From positions 2,545,001-2,609,000 of the forward strand of contig NC_083507.1 of NCBI RefSeq assembly GCF_032362555.1: DNA of 64,000 nt, read 5' to 3'. The position numbers and the translations under genes were made by a program. This stretch comes from Amyelois transitella. Taxonomy: Eukaryota > Arthropoda > Insecta > Lepidoptera > Pyralidae. Positions 11,601 through 21,039 of the stretch are shown here, in pieces. Each line of letters starts with the position of its first letter. Within the stretch, counting starts at the first letter, position 1. Below the pieces are notes generated by a model. The model saw only the letters and a list, made by a program, of their open reading frames with translations, made no database searches and had not been told where the DNA came from.

Positions 11601-12521
11601 ATATCCTTTAGATGAGTACACTTAACAGTTAAATTTATGCAGTTGAATTAAAAGTCACCCTGTATATGGTATGTTAGTATGTGTTTAGGGTTAAGGTGTG
11701 AACACATATTCAAACTGACTGACAAGCTTTTATAAAATACAAACAACGCGCCATGGTGCCGGCGGCTGTGGTGCATAGTCTTCTACTAGTATACTAAGTA
11801 TTATACCAGTATAATGTAGGTACCTTATTAATTGCGAAGAATTCCCATGATCAATAAAGTATCTCCGAAGATATTATTCGTATGTATTTATGCATTTTTT
11901 TGTAATGTATGTATGTATTTTTCATTATGCATGTGCAAAGTGCACCACCAACTTAAAGTTTTTCTGTTTGGTCAGCTGGTTGACGGGTAGAGAATACCAA
12001 ACGGTATTAAGTCCGCCTTTTGTACATTTTTTTTGTGCAATAAAGTTTTAAATAAATTAATAAATGTCTTCCTTATATACAAGGTGTCTAGCAAATTGCG
12101 TCAAGTATTGAACGGACGCACTCAATATTTGATTCTAGTTCCAAAGAAAATTAGAAAAAATTGGGGGTTAAAATATTACCTAACTCAGTTCGACTGTTGA
12201 GTGGTTATCTAAGAAAAACAAGTAGAGAAGTTTGTGAATCCACGCGGCGGCGCGAATTGTCAAACATCTGGGATTTAAATCACTATTTTGATCATATTTT
12301 TCTTTTAAACTAGTGAGTAATTTGTTGATTTACCAGACATCCAGTATATAGATAGATACCATGTACACACACACACACACTTACAGATGCGAATTCAGCA
12401 ATTCCAACGCATTATTTACAGCTCTCATGTTCTGAGCGTACTCCGTTCTCGGGCGACGGTCATTTCCTATATCCCCAAACACTACAACCAACAGGGCACA
12501 CAACACAAACGAACGCAACAT
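8693..12521 (-). CDS. Cluster gene B: small secreted helical protein, 5 coding exons
   Basis: I do not recognise this protein. Exons read on the minus strand: 12521-12385, 11368-11270, 10189-10063, 9285-9178 and 8863-8693, joined in phases 2, 2, 0 and 0 to give 213 residues. All donors are GTRAGT except exon 3 (GTTAGT). Residues 1-16 are a signal peptide (MLRSFVLCALLVVVFG). The rest is predicted mostly helical, without a domain I can name. Shared with gene C are YAQNMR...NNALELL in exon 1, DPSLHYLL in exon 2, a helix in exon 3 and CDNLGDYEC (C-x7-C) in exon 4. The last intron, between LVP and RLNAIG, is missing from the matching place in genes C and D and is almost wholly one S1 copy. The stop codon is 8693-8695; a GGTAAGT just beyond it (8655-8661) leaves room for another 3' end. 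Divergent neighbour of gene C. Confidence 0.75.
8885..9152 (-). mobile_element. S1 retroposon filling gene B intron 4
   Basis: A complete S1 in the same orientation as the gene. It makes up about 268 of the 314 bases of intron 4 (8864-9177), leaving some 45 bases of other sequence. I see no target duplication at its ends. Confidence 0.9.
9310..9465 (+). repeat. Dispersed repeat in gene B intron 3
   Basis: AAAACCTTCCTCTTGAATCA to GACTTTGTTTTATACTATG; reversed copy at 4660-4805. Confidence 0.55.
9466..9655 (+). mobile_element. Helitron-like remnant
   Basis: GTTACTCTTTCACGCAAAAA and the same CGCGGACGAAGTCGCGGGC hairpin as at 7240, but without the CTAG end. Confidence 0.45.
9830..10056 (+). mobile_element. 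S1 retroposon abutting gene B exon 3 donor
   Basis: 5'-truncated copy; its tail ends right at the donor of exon 3 (GTTAGT, 10062-10057 on the minus strand). Confidence 0.85.
10378..10598 (+). mobile_element. S1 retroposon, internally deleted
   Basis: Head and tail are both present. About 45 bases between CCTGTCA and CGTGGCCTGTCAG are lost. Confidence 0.85.
10606..10772 (+). mobile_element. S1 retroposon, 3' two thirds
   Basis: It follows directly on the tail of the previous copy. GATGGGCTAGCAACC to AAGGATATAGACGTAAAA. Confidence 0.65.
11035..11255 (+). mobile_element. S1 retroposon next to gene B exon 2 donor
   Basis: 5'-truncated; the tail ends 9 bases from the donor of exon 2 (11269-11264). 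Confidence 0.85.
11411..11666. mobile_element. MITE in gene B intron 1
   Basis: Perfect 13-base terminal inverted repeats TATACAGGGTGAC / GTCACCCTGTATA, consistent with TA target duplication. No coding capacity. A truncated reversed copy lies at 19558-19715. Confidence 0.85.
11945..12065 (+). mobile_element. LINE 3' end remnant
   Basis: GGTAGAGAATACC...GGTATTAAGTCCGCC to GTGCAATAAAGTTTTAAATA followed by AAT-rich tail, a common non-LTR 3' end in Lepidoptera. A fragment of the same family is at 55920-55990. Confidence 0.55.
12074..12350. mobile_element. Second MITE in gene B intron 1
   Basis: Imperfect 22-base terminal inverted repeats (TATATACAAGGTGTCTAGCA against TATATACTGGATGTCTGGTA), 277 bases, non-coding. 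It ends 35 bases from exon 1. Confidence 0.7.
12361..12382. repeat. (AC)n microsatellite at the gene B exon 1 donor
   Basis: A CA run of about 10 units starts right after the donor GTAAGTG of exon 1. Confidence 0.8.
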
Positions 12522-12580
12522 GTTGCCGCTAACTGAAAAATAAAAACAGACTACAGTATACTATATATACATACACACAT

Positions 12581-12771
12581 GTGCCGTGTGGTTCCCGGCA
12601 CCAATAAAAAAAAGAATAGGACCACTCCATCTCGTTCCCATGGATGTCGTAAAAGGCGACTAAGGGATAGGCTTATAAACTTGGGATTCTTCTTTTACTG
12701 TCACTATTTGAATCTCAATTTTATCATTAAGCCAAGCAGGTGAACGTGGCCTATCAGTCTTTGATTATATG
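12581..12771 (+). mobile_element. S1 retroposon, left arm of inverted pair
   Basis: Internally deleted S1 in the 5' UTR intron of gene B; tail to tail with the next copy. Confidence 0.85.
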
Positions 12772-12772
12772 T

Positions 12773-12957
12773 ATATACATACATACATATAGTCACGTCT
12801 ATAGGTAGAAAGAGCCAACAGTCATGAATAGATTAATAGGCCACGTTCAGCTTTATGGCTTGATGATAGAATTGAGATATAAATAGTGATGGGTTGCCAG
12901 CCCATCGCCAAAAGAAGAATCCCAAGTTAACAAGCCTATACCTAAGTCGCCTTGCCG
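12773..12957 (-). mobile_element. S1 retroposon, right arm of inverted pair
   Basis: Reversed S1 lacking its head; begins CATACATACATATAGTCACG directly after the tail of the plus-strand copy. Confidence 0.8.
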
Positions 12958-13149
12958 TCGTTTGGTAAAACTGACTACTGGATGTGTGACCATGATTGAT
13001 TCAATATGGGTTAGGTTCCCCTGTGAATGATGTAGAGGTCAGATTGGAGTCGCTTCGTGTAAAAACCTGATTCACCCAGACCACCCCGGGTTCTTCTCCA
13101 GATTGGTGAAAATGCAACCAGGACTAAAGCCAGGAGGAAGAAGAATATA
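12958..13149 (+). repeat. Dispersed repeat with GTCGCTTCGTG module
   Basis: GGAGTCGCTTCGTGTAAAAA and CCTGATTCACCCAGAC; partner of 5380-5520. Confidence 0.45.
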
Positions 13150-13400
13150 AAATAAATAAATATAAATATATACGGGACAAATTACACAGATTGAGTTAGA
13201 CTCGAAGTAAGTTCGAGACTTGCGTTACGAGATACTAACTCAACGATACTATATTTTATAATAAATACTTAGATAGATAAACATCCAAGATCCAGACCAA
13301 TCAGAGAAAGATCGTTTCTCATCATGCCCTGACCGGGATTCGAACCCGGGACACCGGAACTCCGGTGTCACAGACAAGCGTATTACCGCTGCGCCATAAA
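13150..13400 (-). mobile_element. S2 tRNA-derived SINE
   Basis: Reversed full copy; tRNA-like head at 13329-13400, AT-rich tail at 13150-13172. Lies in the gene B 5' UTR intron. Confidence 0.85.
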
Positions 13401-13445
13401 GATAGACACACACTATATGTATAACTACATTTTAAATGGACTTAC

Positions 13446-13490
13446 CGATCTGATCTGGATAATAAAACAGTCGATAAATGCTTTTATATA
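13446..13490 (-). promoter_or_regulatory. Gene B core promoter and noncoding first exon
   Basis: The minus strand has a TATATAAAAG box at 13490-13481. About 30 bases later lies a CAGATCAG initiator-like stretch, and then a strong donor, ATCG followed by GTAAGT, with the exon ending at 13446. The matching acceptor (TTTTCAG) ends at 12533, 11 bases before the gene B ATG. I infer a tiny noncoding first exon of perhaps 10-20 bases and a 913-base 5' UTR intron. Gene C has the same layout facing the other way. Confidence 0.55.
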
Positions 13491-13762
13491 CTTCTAGCAA
13501 TCAGATAAATAATTTGTAAATACCAATGGTAAAGTATTTCCATTGTGCATTAATATAACAGAGGCTGAAACTAATGTAATAAAGATGGCGGACTTAATGA
13601 ATGTATCGAATTGTGTTGGCCTGATAGAGAAAAAGTTCCACTATGTGTTTTTTTGTCAGCTGCTTACCTTCCAATGCAGATTGTACGAAACAATAATAAC
13701 TTTTGTAAATTGCGAACCGCCTCCAATCGATATCTTCCTTATTTTGCTTTCTATTAAATCTT

Positions 13763-13915
13763 ACATACATACATAAAATCACGCCTCTTTCCCGGAGGGG
13801 TAGGCAGAGAGTACCTCTTTCCACTTGATCTCTGCATACTTCTTTCGCTTCATCCACATTCATAACTCTCTTCATGCAAGCTGGGCGGTTTCGGGTACTT
13901 TTGACCTGACCCTTC
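13763..13915 (-). mobile_element. LINE L1x 3' end, 5'-truncated
   Basis: AAAATCACGCCTCTTTCCCGG after (CATA)n, then coding remains of the C-terminus (reversed [21 protein letters not shown]). Same family as 59604-60174. It sits between the divergent promoters of B and C. Confidence 0.75.
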
Positions 13916-14391
13916 GATTAATCTTAAGTGTTATAAATAATTCTGCATCAAAATTTGTTGAGCGAAACACGAGATAATCGCGGACAAACATACATAGGTA
14001 CAAATGTTAGTCTATGATTGTTTGTGCTCGATTATCTCGCTTTATGATATGTATGTACATACAATCATACATACAAACATATATACAAACACACATACAA
14101 ATATTTCTACACTCTCCAGTAAAAAAATATTCATTCCTTTCCAAAAAATATTTTGTCTTCAGAAAGAATTTATTTATCAAGTCCAACTAAGTAACATTTT
14201 CCCGAAATTCTCACGGGAAAATTGGAATGGCATGTGAGCATAACCGCTGGCATATGCTAGTTAACTATAATCTGAAATAATCAAAGCCGCATCATCGCAT
14301 GACCTGTTTTGTCATGCCAAGTTTTCTTTGCCATTGTTAATTGTTGCTAAAGAGATATACCTAATTTTAAGGTGTGACCAATAATGTCCGA

Positions 14392-14434
14392 TATAAATAC
14401 TATGCGGGTCTCCTCTTTATTTACATTCTGACGA
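14392..14434 (+). promoter_or_regulatory. Gene C core promoter and noncoding first exon
   Basis: A TATAAAT box at 14392-14398 is followed some 30 bases on by ACATTC and by a donor (ACGA, then GTAAGT from 14435). The acceptor TTTTCAG ends at 15757, 12 bases before the gene C ATG. I infer a short noncoding exon ending at 14434 and a 1.3 kb 5' UTR intron holding one S1 and one S2 copy. The mirror-image promoter of gene B is about 0.9 kb away. Confidence 0.55.
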
Positions 14435-14490
14435 GTAAGTATTACTTATTTAATATTTTTTATACTATTCTTTAACATTGTCATTTCATT

Positions 14491-14745
14491 GCCGTGTGGT
14501 TCCCGGCACCAATACAAAAAAGAATAGGACCACTCCATCTCTTTCTCATGGATGTCGTAAAAGGCGACTAAGGGATAGGCTTACAAACTTGGAGTTCTTT
14601 TTTAGGCGATTGGCTAGCAACCTGTCACTATTTGAATCTCAATTCTATTATTAAGCCAAATAACTGAACGTGGCCATTCAGTCTTTTCAAGACTGTTGGC
14701 TCTGTCTACCCCGCAGGGGATATAGACGTGACCATATGTATGTAT
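14491..14745 (+). mobile_element. S1 retroposon, full length
   Basis: In the 5' UTR intron of gene C; head GCCGTGTGGTTCCCGGC to GACGTGACCATATGTATG. Confidence 0.9.
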
Positions 14746-14959
14746 TCTTTAACGTAAACAACATAAGAGACACAAGAGATTTTGTAGGGAGCCAAGGAAG
14801 GATCCGCTGTTTGAGACCAGCCCTCCTGTGATTCGGCTCGTATGACGGGTGGTTGGTTAGAGCCTTTTTTTTGTTTTCGAAGGGGAAATCCATTTTACGG
14901 ACTGCCTAGGGTCTTCACTTAGGAGAGTGTAGAACTCCTTGCATCTAGTGTGTGTGTTT

Positions 14960-15189
14960 AACGGCCTCTGTGGCGCAGCGGTAGTTCGCTTGTCTGTGTC
15001 ACCGGAGGTCCCGGGTTCGAATCGGCCAGGGCATGATGAGAAACGAACTTTCTCTGGCTGGCCTGGGTCTTGGATGTTTGTCTATATAAGTATTTATTCT
15101 AAAATATAGTATCGTTGTGTTAGTATCTCGTAACACAAGTTTGGAACTTACTTCGAGGCTAACTCAATCAGTGTAATTTGTCCCGTATA
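14960..15189 (+). mobile_element. S2 tRNA-derived SINE
   Basis: Box A TGGCGCAGCGG and GGTTCGAATCGGCC (box B with 3' deletion), then the usual S2 body to TCCCGTAT. Confidence 0.85.
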
Positions 15190-15757
15190 AAAAAAAACCT
15201 ACACACTAAAACCCGTCCGGTTCGCACCGCTTGCCATTTTGAGGATATCATGGGACCACGAATTTCACCACGATGCCCTCTAGGACCCCGGTGTGACATG
15301 GTTGGTTAGAGCCTTTGTCACACGAGAATACAACAAAAGCGCCCTTTTCTTGACTTCCTATAAGTTCTTTGTGGTGTTTAGGTATTTATTTATAGTTATG
15401 TATTAGGTACTCTCTGTACTAAAAGGGCTGACTATTTTTTTACAACAAGTTACGTTATGCGTGCGTAGCCTAGCTAGTTCTGTCTAAAAGGCTTGTAGGA
15501 AGGTAAAAAGGGAAGGAGGATCCAAAAAAAGTCTTTAAATAAGTCCACGAGTCTCTGACTTTGGCGGACTCCAAATTTTGAAAACTTACTTAGATAGAGT
15601 GGCAATGATTAATAATGTTTACTTGATAAGGGCATTCCCCGGGTTCCTCTTCAGAGTGGTGAGGATAAAACCGGGACTATAGGCAGCATATATAGAATAT
15701 ACTAGATACGAATCTCTTCTTTACATCTTAACTGATAAGATCTTAATTTATTTTCAG
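15190..15757 (+). other. Rest of gene C 5' UTR intron
   Basis: No gene seen. Ends at the TTTTCAG acceptor before the gene C ATG. CCCCGGGTTCCTCTTCAGAG near 15638 resembles debris also seen near 5780. Confidence 0.4.
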
Positions 15758-15769
15758 TTGGCAATTAAA

Positions 15770-18270
15770 ATGATGCGTTTTAGTTTGTTGTGCCTTGTGG
15801 GGAGTGTGGTGGGAGTCTGGGGGATTGATGATTTGGGGATGCTGAGATCTGTCAACCCGCAAGTGCCTTACAGTATGGCCCTGAGGGTAGTCAGGCAGGC
15901 CAACAACAGATTAACTAGTAACCTGTAAGTATTTCTAGTTCAAAGGTACTATATTTAACCAAATTAACATTTGTCCTATACAGATTTTATTGGGTACTTA
16001 CTATAAAGTAAGTTAAGTCATTATATCGTCACTAGTGGGAAGGCCTAAAAGAACGTACCTTGACCAAATTGAGGACGTCCTGGAGAAAGGTCAGAGGGGT
16101 TTGTGCGAGTTGTATTCGATCAAACGCGTCGAGCTAGTAAACGCGAATTTGTATGTGATTTGATCAACGCCATCTAGTGGTTAGCCGATGACACTAATGC
16201 AATTCCATACAAATTATGATTGAGTGATTACTTTCTCGACGCTATAGATCGAGTAAAACTCTCACTAATTCCTCAGGTCAAAAGTATAAACCGCCGAGCT
16301 TGCATGAAGAGAATTAAATTGAATGAAAACTGATTTAAATTGAAAGTATGCAGGTTTCAGACAATGAAGACAGTGATTTTTTTTAATTCTCTTCCTTTCC
16401 TTTTTACGAGTATACGCCGCTTACTTAAAACTCGCAATTATTCCAGTACGCCAATGCCAGTCACCGCTATACATATTGCATTATCTATACTTACTAATAT
16501 TATAAAGCTGAAGAGTGTGTCTGTTTGAACGCGCTAATCTCAGGAACTACTGGTTCAGGTTCGAATTAAAAAAATATTTTTGTGTTGAATGGACCATTTA
16601 TCGAGGAAGGCTTTAGGTGCAACATCACACATTAACATCACGCTGCAAGTATTAGGAGCGAAGAAATAATGGAAAATGTGAAAAAAAGGGGGAATATTAT
16701 TCATCCTTGAGGGCTTCAATGATGCCCAAAAAAACTATTCCACGCGGACGAAGTCGCGGGCACAGCTAGTTAATAAAATATTCACGTTATTTACAGAGTA
16801 ACCACTCTACCCGCAGTGAGCGACCCTCGGTTCCACTACATGCTGGTTCTTGGAATGGTGGACGCTACAGCACGCCGCCTTCTTGACGCGCAAGAAGACA
16901 CGTATGTTAAATTTTATATACCTACTGGGTGGCAGCAGTTCTGTGCCGGGTAGCTCTTTACTCCAATCCATACATACATACAATTGCTACACATATACTT
17001 ACGAAAAAACTGTATGTAACTATATACAAAAATTAGTCTTAAAAATTACAACTTGCAGACTATGACAACAGTTTAGGCATAACCTGAAGTGGATCTATTT
17101 CTAAAGTTCCGGTTACCAAAAAAAATACTTCCTATACACCCATCGCCTAAAAAAGAATTCCAAGTTATAAGCAACTTGTCACAATTTGAATCTCAATTCC
17201 ATCATTGAGCTATAAAACCAGCTGAACGTGAACTTCCACCTATCTTTTCGTGTCTTACTAAATTACTTATAGAATCGTCTACAATATTGTATTTGTACCT
17301 ATCACCCATCTAAACTTTTCCTATATCTTATGTTCCTTATGATACAACTTATGTACTGATTAATTGATTTTCAGTGATCCCGAGCTTCAATATTTACTTG
17401 CTCTTAAAGAAGATTTGCCTGGAGTTTACAGGAACCTGCCTAATGCAAGTGCGGCTTTATCTTCAGAATTGTTAGCAGTTCAGGAAGCCGTGGAACCGGT
17501 AAGATATTGTGACAGATTCTTACTAGCTTTTCCGCCCGTGTGAATTATACCTAATATCCTTTCTCCATACTATTTGTATGAAAAAATTTCATGAATTATC
17601 TGTCGGTTTGAAATTAAAGTATCTGGTAGTAGGCGAGTAGGTGAGGCGACTTACAAAAGTGATAGTACTTAACCGACAGTGACGTATGGTTCCTGGCACC
17701 AATAGGAAAAGAATAGGACCACTGCATCTCTTTCCCATGGATGTCGTAAAAGGCGACTAATGAATAGTCTTATGAACTTGAAATTCTTCTTTTAGGCGAC
17801 AGGCTAGCAACCTGACACCATTTCTCAATTCTATCATTAAGCCAAACAGTTGAACGTGGCCTATAAGTCTTTTCAAGACTGTTGGCTCTGTCTACCCCGC
17901 AAGGGATAAAGACGTGATATGTATGTATGTATGTACTTTACCGAAATGTCGCTTGTCGTTTCAGTTAGTAAACCTTATGGAACCGATCTGCGAAGACTTG
18001 GACGAGAAAGACTGCGATATGCTCGTGGAACTACAGGTGGAACGAGCTAATTCTAAGGAATTGGACGTCGCAGTCGATGCCCTGAATGCAGGGCTGGTGT
18101 TGTCCAATTTATACCTTAATCTTCACGAGGAACTGACAACTGTCTCCCGCGGACACTCCGGCCTTGGGTACAGTTTGTCAGCAACAGACACACTATCAAA
18201 TCTTGCGGATAAACTGAGAAATGTTTTGGCTGCCGCAGAACTAAATCCCAATAGTATAATGTACTCGTAA
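15770..18270 (+). CDS. Cluster gene C: small secreted helical protein, 4 coding exons
   Basis: I do not recognise this protein. Exons 15770-15924, 16797-16901, 17375-17498 and 17965-18270 join in phases 2, 2 and 0 to give 229 residues. Residues 1-18 form a signal peptide (MMRFSLLCLVGSVVGVWG). Matches to gene B are YSMALRVVRQANN at the end of exon 1, DPRFHYMLVLGM in exon 2, a helix ending AVEP in exon 3, and CEDLDEKDC (C-x7-C) early in exon 4. A second DPELQYLL motif opens exon 3. Exon 4 runs straight through the place where gene B has its last intron. Introns hold a Helitron-like element (intron 1) and an S1 copy whose tail ends 29 bases before exon 4 (intron 3). An AATAAA at 18731 may end the transcript. 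Extracellular location is inferred from the signal peptide; role unknown. Confidence 0.78.
16484..16769 (+). mobile_element. Helitron-like non-autonomous element in gene C intron 1
   Basis: A|TCTATACTTACTAATATTAT...CACAGCTAG|T with the CGCGGAC-GAA-GTCGCG hairpin. Collinear with 6972-7260 and without open reading frames of note. Confidence 0.85.
17135..17250. mobile_element. S1 debris in gene C intron 2
   Basis: A reversed piece (CCCATCGCCTAAAAAAGAAT) joined to a forward piece (TTTGAATCTCAATTCCATCA). Confidence 0.45.
17675..17935 (+). mobile_element. S1 retroposon before gene C exon 4
   Basis: Full length with diverged head (GACGTATGGTTCCTGGC). The (ATGT)n tail ends 29 bases before the coding exon, so an open frame appears to start inside the element. 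Confidence 0.88.
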
Positions 18271-18730
18271 CACAATGTAACAATTTTTAATCCTTTGCCA
18301 TGTATATAGAAAAGATACAATTGCAACGATTGCATGATGATTGAATGATTTTTAATTTGCGTGACCTATTTCAATTCAGGACTCGTTTTAAAACACTGAG
18401 TTTTGAACTGAATGGGGTAATTAATGTCAAAAAAATTGTTCGCAGCTATTTATTGACTATTTACCTGGGAATTTAGAGGATACAATATACCTTCCCCAAA
18501 TAGAGAAGCTCTAACAACAATTTATGCTTTTCTACATGTTTAATCATATCCATTGCTTGGTAAAGGGTTAACTTATCTCAAAATAATATATACTTACCTA
18601 CCTGAAGATTTGAATAGTTTGTTTTTAGCTTAATGTAGATATTATTGATAAAATGTTTTCAAATAGTTATGTTAAGTTTTGACTGTTGTTGACCTTTATA
18701 ATTAGCAATTAATTAGAACGGACCTCTTGA

Positions 18731-18736
18731 AATAAA
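18731..18736 (+). terminator. Possible poly(A) signal of gene C
   Basis: AATAAA about 460 bases after the gene C stop codon. It is the first canonical hexamer I see on this strand downstream of the gene; use is inferred. Confidence 0.3.
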
Positions 18737-19064
18737 ACTGAGCATCTTTAACTATTATTTTCATCAATGCACCTTTTACTATCCATGTTTACAATAACTT
18801 TTGTAATAACAAAAGACAACTGCCTTCAATCAATATCCTCCTTTTTTGAATTCAGTTAATTTCTAAAACCTACTCCTAATTGTAACAAACACTTTCCTAA
18901 ACCGCATCAAAATCGGTTCAGCGAAACGCGAGATAATTGAAGTGGCCAAACTGAGAACCACCTTTTAGGAGGCGGTAAACATTTACTTTAAAAAAATATA
19001 TTTATTTATCTTCGCGTTTCACTGTGGATTTATTTAGATAATAATTTAATAAAAATCATTTGAG

Positions 19065-19133
19065 TATACATACATAAAATCACGCCTCTTTCCCGGAGGG
19101 GTAGGCAGAGACTACCTCTTTCCACTTGCCACC
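19065..19133 (-). mobile_element. LINE L1x 3' terminal fragment
   Basis: CATACATAAAATCACGCC to CTACCTCTTTCCACTTGCCA; only the last ~65 bases of the element. Confidence 0.7.
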
Positions 19134-19184
19134 AATAGTTTGTCTAACCAATGCAATTTGCCTAGAGTATGTATCAGCCAGTTT

Positions 19185-19262
19185 CTAGACGGCGCCGGAT
19201 ACAATCGACGGCTCTGCGTCCGGCGGCCGCGTCCGGCGAACGGTAACCGTGTCGGATACCTG
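19185..19262 (-). repeat. GC-rich repeat, copy 2 (reversed)
   Basis: Reverse complement carries CCGGACGCGGCCGCCGGACG and AGCCGTCGATTGTATCCGG, matching 2918-2996. Confidence 0.7.
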
Positions 19263-19307
19263 GACATTACTGTAAAATTACTTGGAAAACAAGTTATATC
19301 AATTTGA

Positions 19308-19557
19308 CGGCCTCTGTGGCGCAGTGGTAGTTCGCTTGTCTATGGCATCAGAGGTCCCGGGTTCGAATCCCGGTCAGGGCATGATGAGAAAATAACTTTT
19401 TCTGATTGGCCTGGGTCTTGGATGTTTATCTATATAAGTAATTATTATAAAATACTTATAGTATCGTTGAGTTAGTATCTCGTAACACAAGTCTCGAACT
19501 TACTTCGAGGCTAACTCAATCTGTGTAATTTGTCTCGTATATATTTATTTATTTATA
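19308..19557 (+). mobile_element. S2 tRNA-derived SINE
   Basis: TGGCGCAGTGG box A, GGTTCGAATCC box B, full body, (TATTTATT) tail running into the next element. Confidence 0.88.
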
Positions 19558-19715
19558 CTTTTAATTCAACTGCATAAATTTAACTGTTAAGTGTACTCAA
19601 CTAAAGGATATATAAAAACGTTAATAGAAAAATATCAGATCATATTTCAGAAAGTACCTACGAAAAAAAATAAAAGTATTAAAATCCACGATCCTAAATA
19701 CGTCATATCACCCCG
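19558..19715 (-). mobile_element. Truncated MITE, same family as 11411-11666
   Basis: TTTTAATTCAACTGCATAAA to CCTAAATACGTCATATCACC is the reverse of 11505-11655. One terminus is missing at the S2 tail. Confidence 0.7.
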
Positions 19716-19759
19716 GCCGGCGGAAAAGCGACGCATAAGATTCAGAGGTCAACGACACA

Positions 19760-21024
19760 ATTCATTCAGCTGAGCGATCTCGATAACTCTGTACTTTACT
19801 TGATCTTGATACTAGAAAAATAATTTATTTTTCAGACATTTATTTACATGTTTAGTTTTAATTTCTTTTTGTAGTATTGGTCTTTAATAAAGCGTGTGAC
19901 GTAGTTTTTGAGGGTTTTTTAAATAAGTCAGGGTACTTAAAAAAATATCGTGCAAAGGGATTTGCACCCGATAGATGTTTTTTTTTGGTGGGTTTTGATT
20001 GTATCATGCCAAAATTCTGCACAGCGACTCAATTAAGACTACGAAGTAGTTTATTTTATAGTCTTAGAGGATATTATGAGATATATATGTATCTCTGCTT
20101 TATTACTTGCTATCGCTTTGACAAAAGAATGAGAAAAAAATGTAATTCAGTATGTGTGCATGTATAGATAATCAATTTTAAACTTTACTAAATTCACCGC
20201 GCATAATTGAAACAAATTGAAATACCTATTTTCTCGAGTCAAGAATTAACGATTTCCAAATCAGATGTTAATCGATTATTAGACGGCAACAAATTATTAG
20301 TGTTAGCAATTATTTAGTAAGTACTATATAGCCAAACTTCTTTTAAAAAACGACCATTTCTTAAATACAAATCAATTAGGTATTCTGCTTTTTCCAAAAT
20401 ATTTGGTAAGTTTAAGTATTCATTGAATATCTCTCTTTATATTTACTACGGGCAAAGTTTATAAGGTTGATTTAAAATATCCTTTTTTAAAGGATTTGGC
20501 ATTTGATCTTGATCGGACAAAAATCACAAAAGAAATTACTTACCTACTTATAATAAAAGCTGTACATGGCATAAGAAACACTTAAAACAGTTGATAAATT
20601 GGATTCAATTAGTTCAAAATTTAATTAACTCATCTTATTCAGAATATAATAATTCTTCATTTTAATTTTGAAGATTTTGTTACTAGAGAACGTACTTAGA
20701 TATCTATATAAAAATTAAAAAGTTAGTAGTTAATAGAAAATAGAAATAAAACAATTGTTTTAAAATTTCCATTCAAAATACAAAAGCAAGTTTCAGGCTC
20801 TAAGGCACTTATTTACGTTTGTGATTTTTTACGTTGTTTAAGAGAATGCAGTTTATTACCTACTGCTTCTTCTGCACTGACGATTTGGAAACGGCAGTAA
20901 AATTTGTTTAAAAGTGATTTAGTTGACGTCAACCAATGTTGTGAAACTAAAAGATATGACAATTAAGTGATGTTAGAAATGTTACTTGAAAAAAAAAAAT
21001 TGATTTTGCACCCGAACATTCCAG
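19760..21024. other. Gene-free stretch upstream of gene D
   Basis: AT-rich, no gene seen. TATATAAAAA near 20706 could be the gene D TATA box but has no convincing donor after it. A long weak frame at 19877-20167 lacks any family resemblance. Confidence 0.35.
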
Positions 21025-21039
21025 AAATCATCAGCGACG

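Noticed and set aside
19877..20167. 96-codon frame upstream of gene D
   Set aside because: No signal peptide, homology or splice support; low-complexity AT-rich DNA.
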